Assembly: GCA_014281115.1 (NCBI GenBank)
Contig: JACONQ010000016.1
Span: 1,922,001-1,986,000, forward strand
DNA: 64,000 bases
From: Laburnicola sp. R22_1
Taxonomy: Eukaryota > Ascomycota > Dothideomycetes > Pleosporales > Didymosphaeriaceae
Direction of reading: 5' to 3'
This document shows positions 22,851 to 34,205 of the stretch, piece after piece. The translations under genes and the position numbers were made by a program. A model generated the notes under the pieces. It made no database searches. It had not been told where the DNA came from and was given only the letters and a program-made list of their open reading frames with translations. Every line of letters begins with the position of its first letter. The stretch's first letter is position 1.

Positions 22851-24950
22851 CCGTGTCCGTGCGCGCAATGCCCGGATTCGCGTAATGCCCGCGCAACACC
22901 AAAACACCCTAACTTCAGCACGCGATAACTCCACCATTATGGATCCATATCAGGCTGCGATTGATAAGATAGAATCGCAAGAACCAGGAGAAGATTTTTC
23001 ATATACAGAAGTTGCTGCTAGGCATAGGCTTAAACAATCTACGTTGGGTCAAAGGCATCGAGGGGTAACGCGCCCCAGGCAGGTCAAGAATATCAACCAG
23101 CTGAAACTCAACCTACAGCAAGAGCAGGAGCTCGTACAATATATCAAAGGACTCACAGAGAGACATATACCTCCCACTTAAGAGATAATACAGAACTTCG
23201 CCTCTACTATAGCAAAGGAGCCAGTTAGTAAGAGCTGGGTTACCCGCTTTATCAACCAACACAGCATTCAGCTTATCTTGCAATAGATAGTCGGCATGGA
23301 CAGCAATTGCCACAAAGCTAATTTAGAGGATAAATATCGCCTCTATTTTAACCTCCTACACAGCAAGATCAATCAGTATTAGATAGATCCTTGTCATATC
23401 TACAATATGGACAAAAAAGGCTTCCTGATCAGTATCGTGGGTAGATCAAAACGAATATTCAGCAGACGAATGTGGGAGAAGAAGAAGGTTAGGGCATCGC
23501 TCCAGAATGGCAATCGCGCATAGATTACGCTCCTAGCATGTATCTGCGCTAATAGATTAGCTCTGCCGCCAAGCCTTATCTATAAGGCTGCAAACAAGGG
23601 CATCTAATCAAGCTAGGTAGAGGATATTAAGGCAGGAGAACAAGAAGTCTTTATCACCTTATCACCCTCTGGCTGGATAAACAACAATATTAGGCTTGCC
23701 TAGCTTAAATAGGTATTTGATCGCTGCACAAAAGAGAAGACTCGCCAGTTATATCAACTCTTAATTATAGATGGCCATGAATCCCACATTACTATGGACT
23801 TTATCAACTACTGTAATTAGTATAGGATCCTCCTTGCTATCCTGCCTCCTCATTTAACTCATACGCTTCAGCCTCTCAACGTTGCGATATTTAAGCCTCT
23901 ATTAACAGCCTACTTAGCAGAGCTATCAAGATATCTCCATAGAAGCCAGGGCCTAGTTTCTATCACCAAAGGCGACTTCTTCCCCCTATTCTGGAACGCG
24001 TAGAAGGTCTCCTTTAAGGAATCAACTATCCTTAGCTCTTTTAGAGCCACAGGCATATCGCCACCTAATCCTGATCCTATCCTTAATAGGTTTACCCAGG
24101 ATCAAGAATCAGGCAATAGCTCCTTATCAGGGTTTAGTGATCATAACTAGAGAAAGATGGATAGGCTTGTACGCTCTGCAGTGAGTGATTAAAGTAGCAA
24201 GGATACACAAAAGCTTCGTTAATCACTCCACCACCTATCTGTTAAAAATAAGCTGCTTAAGCATAACAACAATAGGCTTAGGCAGGCGCTATCTATTAAG
24301 AAGAAGCGTGGGAAGAAAAGCAAAGCTCTAGACCTTCAACAGCGCTAGGATTATCATAGTAGGGCTATCTTATAGTTACTAAGTAAAGTAAGAGAGGCAC
24401 GTGTTCGTCAATCAATCAAGGAGCAGAAGGATAAGCAGCAGCAGCTTTAAAAAGCAGCGACAGCAGAGCTAAAGAAGGCAGCTAAGCTATATAAGGAGAA
24501 AATCTAGCAGGAGAAGCGTGTTGCGCGAGAAGTAGCTAGGGAGGCAAAGGAGAAAGAGAGGGCTGAAAAGGCAGCTCAGCGCGCTGCCCAGAAGTCTGCC
24601 CGCGACGCTAAAAAAGCTCTACAACTATCCTAAAAGGGTAAGAGAAAGGCCTCTTAGCCAGCTCTACAGAGCAGAAAGCGTCAGAAACGTGTTGTTAATG
24701 CTCAAGATAATAGGGAGGCCTCAGAGGGCGCATCTACTTCCCCAACCAGATCTACACGTCGCGGCCGCAACGTCAAGCTTTCTAATAGATATAGATAGTG
24801 CAAATTGATCGCAAGCATCGATATAGTGCTACTCTGGAAAATCTCGTGATAATATTAATTGTGGGTGGTTCTATTGCCTGGTCGCTGATAGAGCGCTTCT
24901 GGTGTTGCGCGGGCATTACGCGAATCCGGGCATTACGCGCACGGACACGG
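22851..24950 (+). mobile_element. Pogo-2: complete Fot1/pogo-type DNA transposon in Copia-2 gag
   Basis: 2100 bp with terminal inverted repeats of about 50 bp (CCGTGTCCGTGCGCG at the left, its complement at 24936-24950) and TA on both sides (22849-22850 and 24951-24952). It contains one transposase frame. It is the same family as Pogo-3. Confidence 0.92.
22939..24798 (+). pseudogene. Pogo-2 transposase, RIP-inactivated
   Basis: A 619-codon frame from ATG 22939 to TAG 24796 with no net indel but some 25 TAG/TAA stops. The N-terminus is a psq/CENP-B-like helix-turn-helix (MDPYQAAIDKIESQEPGEDF). Then come LQQEQELVQYIKGLT, SKSWVTRFINQHSI, the first catalytic Asp in YNMDKKGF (the usual Glu after it is Lys here), LLIIDGHESHIT for the second Asp, and FINYCN where the third Asp has become Asn. 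The C-terminal 200 residues are basic and coiled-coil-like (KKKRGKKSK, repeated KEKERAEKAAQRAAQK). The family transposase would cut at TIRs and insert at TA; this copy cannot. Confidence 0.9.
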
Positions 24951-24952
24951 TA

Positions 24953-25295
24953 GCCCAGCCACTCGCTAAACCTATCGCCCCAATTAGGCCCTTAATAGTT
25001 GGCTATTAAGCAGCTATAGCGGCGATAAACTAATATTAAACCCAATACTAAGCGAATCACGGGCAGCACGCAGTGATACCCCCATTTGTACTGGCTTAAC
25101 TATCTAACCTCTCGAACGCCGGCAAGACCTTATATAAAGAAGACGTAGATGACTTTAAGTCTATTTTTAAAGAATACAAGATTCTTAATTAGAAATATTA
25201 ATAAGAACAAACTCACTTCTCTTAGGTTACTAACTTTATTTAGACAATAGTATCCTTACACCTATTTACTAACTACTATAAGCCGTCCTAACTAT
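24953..25295 (+). pseudogene. Copia-2 gag, second piece
   Basis: In phase with the piece before Pogo-2 and with the piece after Gypsy-2 (37711). It contains Gln-rich sequence and TAG/TAA stops at former Gln codons. The last 5 bp, ACTAT (25291-25295), are the target duplicated by Gypsy-2. Confidence 0.75.
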
Positions 25296-25511
25296 TGTGA
25301 GGACGGGCTCGGGCTTCCGCATTGTAGAGTGTTGATAGGATAGGTTGGCTCTATTTCAGCTACACTAGGATAAGGTAGAAAAGTAGATACAAGACGCGCA
25401 GGCGTAAAGAGGCGACGGTGGGGCGCTAGTCCCGTAAAGGCTAGCGCCTCGCGAGGCTACCTTGTCGTTATGTGACTTGCGGCCAGCTCTCTGTGCACCG
25501 CAGCTGTCACA
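25296..25511 (-). repeat. Gypsy-2 3' LTR
   Basis: 216 bp, nearly identical to 37490-37705. On the coding strand it starts TGTGACAG, directly after the polypurine tract AGAGGGGGGTAA (25512-25523). Confidence 0.95.
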
Positions 25512-25553
25512 TTACCCCCCTCTAAGAGAGGCTCGTCCTCAAGTCTCGTATAG

Positions 25554-28385
25554 CTACTTCCTCGTCCGTGTTCTCTGTCCCAGCCCCTTACTTGCTGCCT
25601 TATTGTCCTCGTCTGTTACTTGTACGTACTGCCCGTCCTTATATGCTCGCAGCCATACTTCCAACCGTGCTGGAGGACCAGGTCGCTCTGGGTAGGCTTG
25701 GTGGTAGTCCCTGACTTTATAGGGCGCCCCTGCGAAGCCTTAGGCGTTGTACCATGTCAGGTCTAGGTCATGAGCGGTCCAGGAAGCTCTGTACTGCAGA
25801 CGCCCTCAATAGATGCGGCTGTTAAGTATCTCCTCTACCAGCCACTCAGGGTTGCCATCAACCTCAATTGGTTCCTCCTTAGGTTCAATCTGGCCTAGTA
25901 GTAAGTCTAAGGCGGCTTTCCGTAGACGGTCTGCGTGGAAGACGTCATACATGCGCATATATGGCAGTAGCTTAAGGCAATAGGAATAACCCCTTATCTT
26001 GATAATAGGGTAGGGGCCGTACATCTGCTAGTCAAGCTTTAAGCTAGGTCGGCCAGTCGTGAAGCCCTTAGGCGTAACGTAGACTTAGTCTCCTATTATA
26101 AAATTAGGCTCACAGCGCTTCTTATTTGCTTGCCGCGCTTGCCGCTACTGCGCCTAAGCAATCCCTCTCTAAGCTATCTCTGTTGCTAGCTTTACAGCGT
26201 TATGTTGGGCCTTTGCGTAGTTCTGCGCCTCCTTACGGGACATGTGCTCGCAGGCAGATGGGGATGTCCTTATACGTTCCTTCCAATCCCAGTGGTGGAC
26301 AGGTTAGTGACCAAACTCGATCTCAAATGGTGACAGGCCAGTGGTCTCGTGCGGCAGAATAGCCTGTGCCCAGTCCATACATGGCAACAGATCTAACCAG
26401 TTATCCTGATAGTAGTTAACAAAGGGCCGTAGGCGCTGGTCAAGGTACTGGTTCACAATCTCTGTGTTGCTATTAGTTTAGGGGTAGTAGGCTGTTGACA
26501 GCTTCTGCTTAACACCTATAAGGCGGCATAGCTTGTTTATAAATGCGGAGACGAATTAGGGGCCTTAGTCACAGACAATGGACCTTAGAGGGCCATAGAC
26601 ACGCCAGATGTAGCGGTAGTACATATTAGCAGCTTGCTTAGCAGTAGTAGTCCTATGGCAGGGTAGCGAGAAGCAACGCTTGCTCAGGCGGTCTACCACG
26701 ACAAAGGCACAGTCGTACCCCTTCTTGTCGGCTGGGAAGGACTTAAAGTCTATTGAGACGTCCTGCCATGCTCGATTAGGTATTGGCAGCGACTTGAGCA
26801 GTCCTAGAGTTCGATCGCGAGGGACATAGCTCCATCGGCAAGCCTTATAGGCGGCGACGTACGTATTGACGTCTTTCTCCATGCCTAGCCAATAGTAGCG
26901 ATCCCGCAGTAGCTTTATAGTCTTTCTCTTACCTAGGTGAGCAGTAGTCTGTGCTACATGGACTGTTTGGATTAAGTGCGTGCGGAGGAAGTGAACAGCA
27001 GGGACGACTAGTCGGCCTTAGTGCAGGAGTAGTCCTTGCTCGTTTAGCTGCCAGGTGGCGCTACTAGCTGACGCTTTCTCTCGCAGAGCTTGTATGCTAC
27101 TATAGCTTTGGTTAGCCTTAAGGGCTTGGTTAATGACGGCGTGCGGGTTATTAAGTGGGGGTGAGCTCATAAAGGTGTCTAAGGCCGCGACCTCGATACA
27201 GCTCTCTAGGCCTTGTGTAGCAAGCGAGGCTAGATAATCGTTAGTGGCCTGAATTATACTAATATCGAGCTGCTTGGCTTGCAGGAAGGCTCGCGTTCGA
27301 GCGGCTCAGTCCTTATCCTTCTAAGTCTTAAGTTCCTCTTGCTTGCGTGACAGCGCGTCGGCTACAACGTTGGCAGTTCTAGGGCGGTAGGAGAGGGTCA
27401 TATTAAAGTCAGCTACTATTATAGCCCAGCGCATTTGCCGTAGAGTGAGCTCTCGCTTAGTTAAGAAATACTCAAGTGCTCGGTGGTTAGTAAGGGCGCT
27501 AAATAGCTAAGGCGTCTAGAGGCCAATAAGCTAAGATCTCCACTCCTTAAGGCCGTAGATAACTGCCAGCATCTCTTTATCGTAGATGTCGTAGTTCATC
27601 TATAGTCCGCTCATAGTCTTTGAATAGAAAGCTACTAGTCGCTATAGGCTGTCGTCCTGTAGCTAGGAGAGTACGCCAGCTACAACTCCGTCGCTCGCAT
27701 CTATCTCCATGCGCGTCTGGCGGTAGGGCGAGTAGTAGGCCAGAACATTGTCTAACAGCATGAGATCCTTAGCTTGCTGGAAGGCTGCCAGCTCGCGCCC
27801 GCCAAAGGCGTGCCATGCGCCCTTCTTGAGCAGCTTAGTGAGCGGCCGGATGATGCGCCCATAGTTCTTAAGGAAGGCTCGATAGAAGTTGCAGAACCCT
27901 AGGAAGGACTATAGGCTTTTAACTAACATAGGGACTGGCCAGTCTCGTACAGCGGTGACCTTCTCAGGGTCCTTCTGTATACCCTCTGTGCTAATAATAA
28001 GACCTAGGAACTTTGTCTTTGTCACGGCGAATTCGCTCTTCTTAATGTCTGCTTATAGGCCGGCGTCGTAGAGACGCTTAAGTACCTAAGCGACGTGCTC
28101 CTCGTGCTCTAGTGGGTCTTCTAAATATATAAGGATATCGTCTAGATATGCTGTGTAGAAGTCGTCAAACAGGCCATGTAAGACCTTGTTAATATACCGT
28201 TGGAAGGTCGCGGGGCCGTTGCAGAGGCCAAAGGGCAGCACACAGTACTTGTAGTTGCTGTATTGTGTGCGGAAAGTAGTTAGATCCTCGACCTCCTTGT
28301 TAAGGCGGATGCGGTAGAAGGCCTATCGCACATCGAGCTTAGTAAATACCTTAGCGCGCGCGAGCCTAGTCAGGGTCTCTTGGAT
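25554..28385 (-). pseudogene. Gypsy-2 pol, C-terminal part (RT end, RNase H, integrase, chromodomain-like tail)
   Basis: Minus-strand coding that continues the RT begun at 34206-34656. RT and RNase H lie at about 28385-27300. The integrase core at 26882-26565 reads WQDVSIDFKSFP, VVVDRLSKRCFSLPC and ANMYYRYIWRVYG, with the catalytic Asp residues in context. The tail at 26024-25554 reads YGPYPIIKIRGYSYCLKLLP and EWLVEEILNSRIY, then LQYRASWTAHD and YHQAYPERPGPPARLE, a layout typical of fungal chromodomain-type Gypsy elements. The few stops are TAG/TAA. The predicted end is at 25554. The polyprotein would drive reverse transcription and integration. Confidence 0.85.
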
Positions 28386-28512
28386 TAACATGTTGGTTCA
28401 GCACTTGGCGCGGTTCGGCAAATGGCGCACCCCAACCAAATCACGCAGTTTACAACACCTCGTTACTTAGCCATCCACAATAGCTAGAATATTCTAATAA
28501 TTCATTCAATTA

Positions 28513-30308
28513 CTATATAAATTGCTGCGAAAAAGATGTACTACTGGAATTTCGCTGGAAGTTTGATGTTGCGGCCACGGCGCGTTGTTGTTGTGGGTGC
28601 TGGATCACGCCCCATTTCATCACCCCTATCCCCCTACCCTCAGCAACCACCACACGTTGCTTTTTTTTCTGTTTTGGCGCTGCGGCAGGCTTTGAGGCCT
28701 TCCTCTTTCCCTTTTTGGAAGTTTGTATAGCCTTTTCGGAGTTTTCTTTCTCCTGAATCCTCCGTTGTTGCTCAGCCTGTTTCTCCGCCGCGACCCTCTC
28801 CTTTTCCTCCCTTTTCTTAACCCTTAACCTTTCTCTCTCTTTCTTCTCTTGCAGGTTACGTAGCTTAGCTGAGGTTATTTCTGCCTTCTTACGCGCTTTT
28901 TCGAGTTCTACTTTCTCTTTCTCCTTATCTACAACGCTCTCGCGTACTCTAGCCTCCCTTAGCTTCCTCGGGGACCAGAAAACTGCACCACCGTGGTACT
29001 CCCTGCGTTGTTGCAGGTCTAGAGGCTTGCTCTTCTTCTGCTGCTTCTTCTTGACTTGTAGGGCCTTTGTCAGGCCTTGTACCTCAGCGTGGAGGATGTC
29101 ATTTTGAACAGAGATGTGGTGGAGAGAACGCTTCAGCTTCTGCACCTCCCTACTGCCCTCCTCCCTTACAGTATTACGCACGAGGGTCTCGATTTTGAGC
29201 CAATCCTTGCCGCTGAGTACAGAGGTACTGCTCTCTCTCGAATCCTGCTCCACTGGAGTTGATGGCCTGTATTTCTGAAGGATAACCTCAGCGTTACGGG
29301 GCCATATACCAGTGGCCTCAAAGGACTTTAGAATCGTTTTCTTCTTGAAGGAGATGGTCCAGGCTTCCCAGAAGAGAGGGAAGAAGTCTCCTTTCTTTAC
29401 TGAGAGTAGCCCCTGGGCCTTGTGGAGATAGGTAGTGAGGGCTTTTGAGTAGGCTGATGAGAGAGGCTTAAAGAGTACTACATTAAGGGGCTGCAGCGTG
29501 TGGGTACTGTGAGGGGGGAATATCATAAGGAGAATCCGATTGTGGTCATAGTAGTCGATAAACTCTCTCGTTACGTGGGACCCATGGCCATCCACGATCA
29601 GTAGTCGGTAGGATCGACGAGCTTTCGCTTTTGTGTACCGATTGAAGACCTGCTCGAGCCACGCAAGGCCTATATCGTTGTTGGTCCATCCATTAGGAGA
29701 TGTAGTGACGAATACCTCATGCTTCCCAGCCTTAATATCCTCTACCCAGGCCGATTGGAGAGCGTTATTGGCAGCTGCAAATAGTAGCCCTGGTGGCAAC
29801 GCAGTTCCATCAGCGCAGACGCAAGCTAGGATGGTCATCCACTCTCTGTTGCCATCTTGGAGGGCTGATTTCACTTCCCCGCGGTCCCACATAGCTTTGC
29901 TGAAGATCCTTTTGCTTCTTCCAATCACTCCTGTAAGGAAGCCCTTCTCATCCATATTGTACGTGTGACGAGGCTCTATATTGTACTCCTCCATTTTCTC
30001 TAGCAGAAGTTGAAAGAATTGCTCGTATTTAGCCCCTGAATCAGCTTGGTGGCGCGCGCGATCCATTCCAGTAACCCAATGGGGGTGATTTCGACGTTGT
30101 AACGGTTGATGAATCGGGTAACCCAGCTTTTTCCTACTGGTTGTTCGCTGTTGGTTTTTGCAATTGATGAAGCAAAATTCTGCAGCATCTCCCTTGTAGG
30201 TGGTAGACGACGGCCTGTAAGCTTTTCTATATAGCTTACAAGCTCCAGTTCTTGTTGAGGGGTAAGTTTTCGCCGTTGGAGTTGTTGCTCTTTCATCGGC
30301 ACGTTTTT
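28513..30308 (-). pseudogene. Pogo-3 transposase, main part (nearly intact)
   Basis: The catalytic part is a 517-residue frame without any stop (30066-28513): YNMDEKGFLTGVIGRSKRIF with the first Asp, LLIVDGHGSHVT with the second, and FIDYYDHNRILL with the third. It is followed by FPPHSTHTLQPLNV and a long basic, coiled-coil-like tail (KKKQQKKSKPLD; EKARKKAEITSAK). The upstream piece (30308 to about 30085) has RRKLTPQQELELVSYIEKL and GKSWVTRFINRYNVEIT. The two lie in different frames; one missing base in the run of five G (plus strand) at 30081-30085 accounts for this. The first 42 codons lie beyond the hAT insertion at 34113-33988. RIP-type stops are absent, unlike in every other element here. 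Confidence 0.85.
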
Positions 30309-30316
30309 GCCATGGT

Positions 30317-33300
30317 CAGGGTTGTCAACAACCAAACATGCCTCAATATTTTGTTTGAATTTTGTTTGAATTGACAACGTCAACCAAACAAAAAGCTGCT
30401 GCTGCAATTTTGATAGGTCAAACAAACAAAAGAGGCAATTGCAGTCAAAAAATTTGAAGTTTGTTTGAATCGCTTAGCATACTGTAATGATAAGGTACCC
30501 TAGAGTTAGTGATATATTCTTAGTGTTGATGTAACAATAACTTTCCCAACGCTGCAATTATATAGGTATTCCTATAGTAAACAGAGCAAAAACGGAGCTT
30601 CTTAAGTGGATTGTACCTGCGTAAAAAAGCCCGCATAACGGATGTGTGCTTCCACTGGCCGCCAGCAACTGATATACATGAATTGCTATTCGGCTTTAGC
30701 ACCTCCTATCCTCTGTTCCTCCTCTTTCTTTACGTAGGTAATAAGCTGTTAAAACAATAAATATATATATAATAATCTAAATAAGCTAATATTATAGTGT
30801 TGAGGTATTGTAGCAAAGTGAGTTTGCGCTGTTGCAGCGAAGCCTAAGTTATGTTTATATATTCTGAACCTAGTTACTACTCTTAAAAAATCGTTTGCTA
30901 TAACCACGCAATAAATCTTGTCTTCTATAAGTTAAACTATTAAATCAATGTTGCTAAATTAATTCCTGTCGCCTGTTTTACTATATCTCTATTGTTGCGG
31001 GCTGCAGAGCGTCGCGCAGTACGCCTTGGCATGAAGTGGTAATGTTGGCTAGCCGACCGCGTACTTTCCGCGTACCTTGCGCGTCAACGCTTACACACCC
31101 ACTATACTTTGGCTTACTTGCCTGCGCCTACAGCTTACTTTTTCGCGCCTTTGCTTACCTTCACGCTTACTATGCCCCCAAAACAAAGCCGCGAGCCTGC
31201 TAAGGCATCTGAACCTATGCCCAAACGTTCCCAACGTGCGCCGAAACCCAGCCAGCGCCTTATGGATAGCCAGCGGCCGCTTACTCCTCCGCCAACCCAG
31301 CCGTCTATTGAGGTAGTTAACGAGCCAGAGCCGCCTATTAAGGTGCTTAAAAGTACTCTAGAGCCGCGCTCAATAGAGCCACCAACCGAGCTAGAGGAGC
31401 GCGCCCAGAGGCCATCACCACGGCCTATACTACAAGCCTTACAGGCCGATGAGCCAGCTTGGGAGTTGCTGTTAGTGGCTAATAAGCCGCCTATAGCTAC
31501 TAAGCCGCCGCGCGCGTTTAGTAATACTGCCACAGAGGCTTTAGTAGAGGAGGACGCTGCGCCTAGTGTTGACTTCACCAACTACAAAGGCCTTAACTTA
31601 AAGCGCCTGCTAGGCTTTAATGTGCCTCTATCCACACCCACAGGCAACATTAGCTAGGTCTTTAGGCACAGCTATCGCCTTCGAAAGCTTAGTACTAACC
31701 CTAAGAAGATCTACTTCCAATACAAGCACTGTCACATCAACAAAAAGAAGGGCGGCCTACACCAGACCACTCTGTCAACTACAGCCGCCAACAACCATTT
31801 GAAGCAAGACCTTCCCAGCCATCGGCTCACCAAACAAGGCACTATCGTACACAAGAGGCCGCTCGAACCTGGCCAGAAGTCGCTGCGATGGGCGGAAGAA
31901 AACGGGGTCACATTAAGCCAAGATGCAACGCAGGAGCTGGGTAACTTCGACGTACAAGGCTTCAGGCAAGCTGCAGTGTTATAGCTCGTCAACAACAACA
32001 GGCCATTACGCGAGTTTAAGACTAAGTCCTTCCGCGCGATAATCAGGTTCGCCAACCCAGAGGCAGAGGCGGCGCTATAGAGGTCTCACAACAGCGTTTC
32101 GAGGTTCGTGATAAGGCTTTACAGCTGGCTACAACCTCAAGTCAAGCGCGCCTTGTCTAAGGCCTCTAGCAAAATACACATAAGCTTTAACGGCTGGACT
32201 ACTAAGGGGGGGAAGCGCGGCTTCTTTGCAATTTGTGCGCACTACGCTGACTCTCAAGGCAATATAGTTGACCTTCCCATCGCCTTGCCGCAGCTGGTTG
32301 GTGCGCACACAGGCTCAGCGATCGCGGAAGCTGTCGTACGAATCCTACGCTACTTTGAGATTTCTAGCAGCAATTTGGGCTATTTCGTGCTTGACAACGC
32401 CTACAACAACGATACTGCAGTTAATAAACTCGGCACAATGTACGGCTTTATCGCCAACAATCAACGCCTCCGCTGCGCTTGCCACATACTCAACCTCGTT
32501 AGGCAAACTATTATGTTTAGCACTGACTCCGACGCCTTTAATAACGAGCCTAAACACTACAACAAAGAGGAGTTTTATATAAAGTAATGGCGGAAAGATG
32601 GTCCACTTGGCGTGTTTCTTGATATTATTAACTACATTAACACGCCAAAACAATGGGGTATATTTAAGGATTGTTAGAACAGCGAAGCAGTTAAGATACC
32701 TGCTGGCGCTACAGCAAGACGCCGTAAGCCTTTTAAGCCTAGAGTTACGCGTTAGAACAGCTATCATGACTGCTTTAAGCGCGGTGTTGAGCTACAACAC
32801 GCTATTAACAGCTACTCCTCCTACTATATACAAGAGACTAAGCACGCTGACAAGCTTACTAAAAGCAACAACACTAAGCCGCCTATTATGCCGCAGTGGA
32901 TGCGATTAGGCGGGCTTGCAGCTGCAGACTGGGCGGTGATTACCAAGTACATTGAGGTGCTTAAGCCGCTGAAGTCCGCAACTAATCGCTTGCAAGGTCG
33001 CGGCAAAGCTGGCACTCACGGCGCGTTATACGAGGTTATCCCTATGTTTAAGTCTCTTATTGCTGACCTAGATGCCCGCCTTAGACTGTTTAAAAGCGTC
33101 AATTACCTGCCAGACAAGGCGCCAGAAGATCACGTCGCTATCAACGTACGTGCTGCGCTCAAGAAGGCGAGCAAGTACCTTAATAAACTCCTCAAAATCC
33201 CCGTCTACTACACTGCCACGGCACTCCACCCACGCTTCAAGAACTACTTTAAACGCTTCTGGCGTGAGAAGCCCGCACAGTTACAAGCTACGCACGCGAG

Positions 33301-33987
33301 CTTTGAGCAGCTTTGGGCTCGTTACAAGCCCGCCCTAGCGACAGCAACAACAATAACAACTGCGCCTAAACACGCGATGAGCAGCTTTGACGACGCAATC
33401 AATTTGGTACTTGACAACAGCGACGAGATAATAGGGGTGGCGGATGAGTACGAGAGCTGGCTTAGAGAGCCAACATGGACATCAGAACAGTACAAAACTG
33501 GCTGTACAGCTGTCCAATACTGGTACCAGCTTAAGCCAAGGTATCCCAATTTGTCACAATTGGCGCTAGACGTGTTAACTATCCCTGCCTCTAGCGCTGA
33601 CTGTGAGCGAGTCTTCTTGGGTACTGGCGACGTACTTGAGCCACAGAGACGCAAAATGGGCAGCCAACTATTGGCTGCTTTAATTTGTACTCAACGATGG
33701 ATTCGAGCAGGTTTTAAACCTCTAAGCGCAAAGGTGGTGGCAACGTACGATGACAATAAGCTCAACGAACAGTTTAGCATACATGAGTGGGAGGAGCCGC
33801 CGCCTATAACACCACTAGAGTCTCTTTCACAGTCCTCTTAAAGTACTCAAAATCAAACAAACAATCAAATAAAAAGCGCCTCTATAGCTCCATCAAATCA
33901 AACAAACAAACTACAACACCAAGAAAGTCGTCAAACAAACAAATTCAGAGCCACAAATTTTGTTTGTTTTGTTTATTGACAAGTCTG
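30317..33987 (+). mobile_element. hAT-1: hAT-superfamily DNA transposon inside Pogo-3
   Basis: 3671 bp with an exact 8-bp target duplication GCCATGGT (30309-30316 and 33988-33995). The termini are CAGGGTTGTCAACAACCAAA at the left and, read inward, CAGACTTGTCAATAAACAAA at the right, a 20-bp imperfect inverted repeat starting with CAG. The subterminal regions (30340-30450 and 33845-33975) are full of CAAACAAA/TTTGTTTG motifs on both sides, likely transposase binding sites. The remaining non-coding parts (30450-31170) show nothing else. Confidence 0.95.
31172..33841 (+). pseudogene. hAT-1 transposase with six RIP-type stops
   Basis: An 890-codon frame from ATG 31172 to TAA 33839 in a single phase. 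Six stops (31655, 31982, 32078, 32585, 32675, 32753) are all TAG or TAA where Trp or Gln fits. A Pro/Ser-rich N-terminus comes first. Then there is a BED-like finger region (about 31655-31800, IYFQYKHCHINKKK with TTLSTTAANNHL). The catalytic core includes SFNGWTTKGGKRGFFAICAH, YFVLDNAYNNDTAVNKL and CACHILNLVRQ. The hAT dimerisation region near the C-terminus reads YPNLSQLALDVLTIPASSADCERVFLGTGDVL (written here only as a motif location, 33541-33625). Typical length for fungal hAT transposases is 700-900. The copy cannot make a full protein. Confidence 0.92.
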
Positions 33988-34113
33988 GCCATGGTGTATC
34001 CTCCTCAGCGTAGTGTCTGGTACACCATATTTTTTCGCTATTTTTCGATACGAGAATTCTTCTCCTGGTCCGCGCGATTCGATTTCTTCAATTGCCTTGT
34101 CAATTGGATCCAT
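33988..34113 (-). pseudogene. Pogo-3 transposase, first 42 codons
   Basis: From ATG at 34113: MDPIDKAIEEIESRGPGEEF, then a short helix-turn-helix ending LRRIHHG at the hAT target site. Dropping hAT-1 and one copy of the 8-bp target joins this directly in frame to the codon at 30308. In the present sequence it reads on into hAT sequence. On its upstream side the Gypsy-2 RT frame reads through the Pogo-3 terminal repeat into it, giving an accidental 227-residue open frame (33973-34656). Confidence 0.88.
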
Positions 34114-34205
34114 ATTGGCTGAGTTATGGGTGGGTGAAGGATTGGGTGGAAAATGCGGGGGTGCGCCATTTGCCGAACCGCGCCAAGTGCTGAACCAACA
34201 TGTTA

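Larger units (their letters stand above)
28388..34203 (-). mobile_element. Pogo-3: Fot1/pogo-type transposon carrying a hAT element, inside Gypsy-2 RT
   Basis: Terminal inverted repeats of about 45 bp (ACATGTTGGTTCAGCACTTG at 28388 and its complement at 34184-34203) flanked by TA (28386-28387 and 34204-34205). Without the 3671-bp hAT insertion and one target copy it is about 2.14 kb, close to Pogo-2 (2.10 kb). Its transposase is the least damaged in the window. Confidence 0.93.

Noticed and set aside
26126..26362. 78-codon plus-strand open frame
   Set aside because: Antisense to the Gypsy-2 integrase region; shadow frame.
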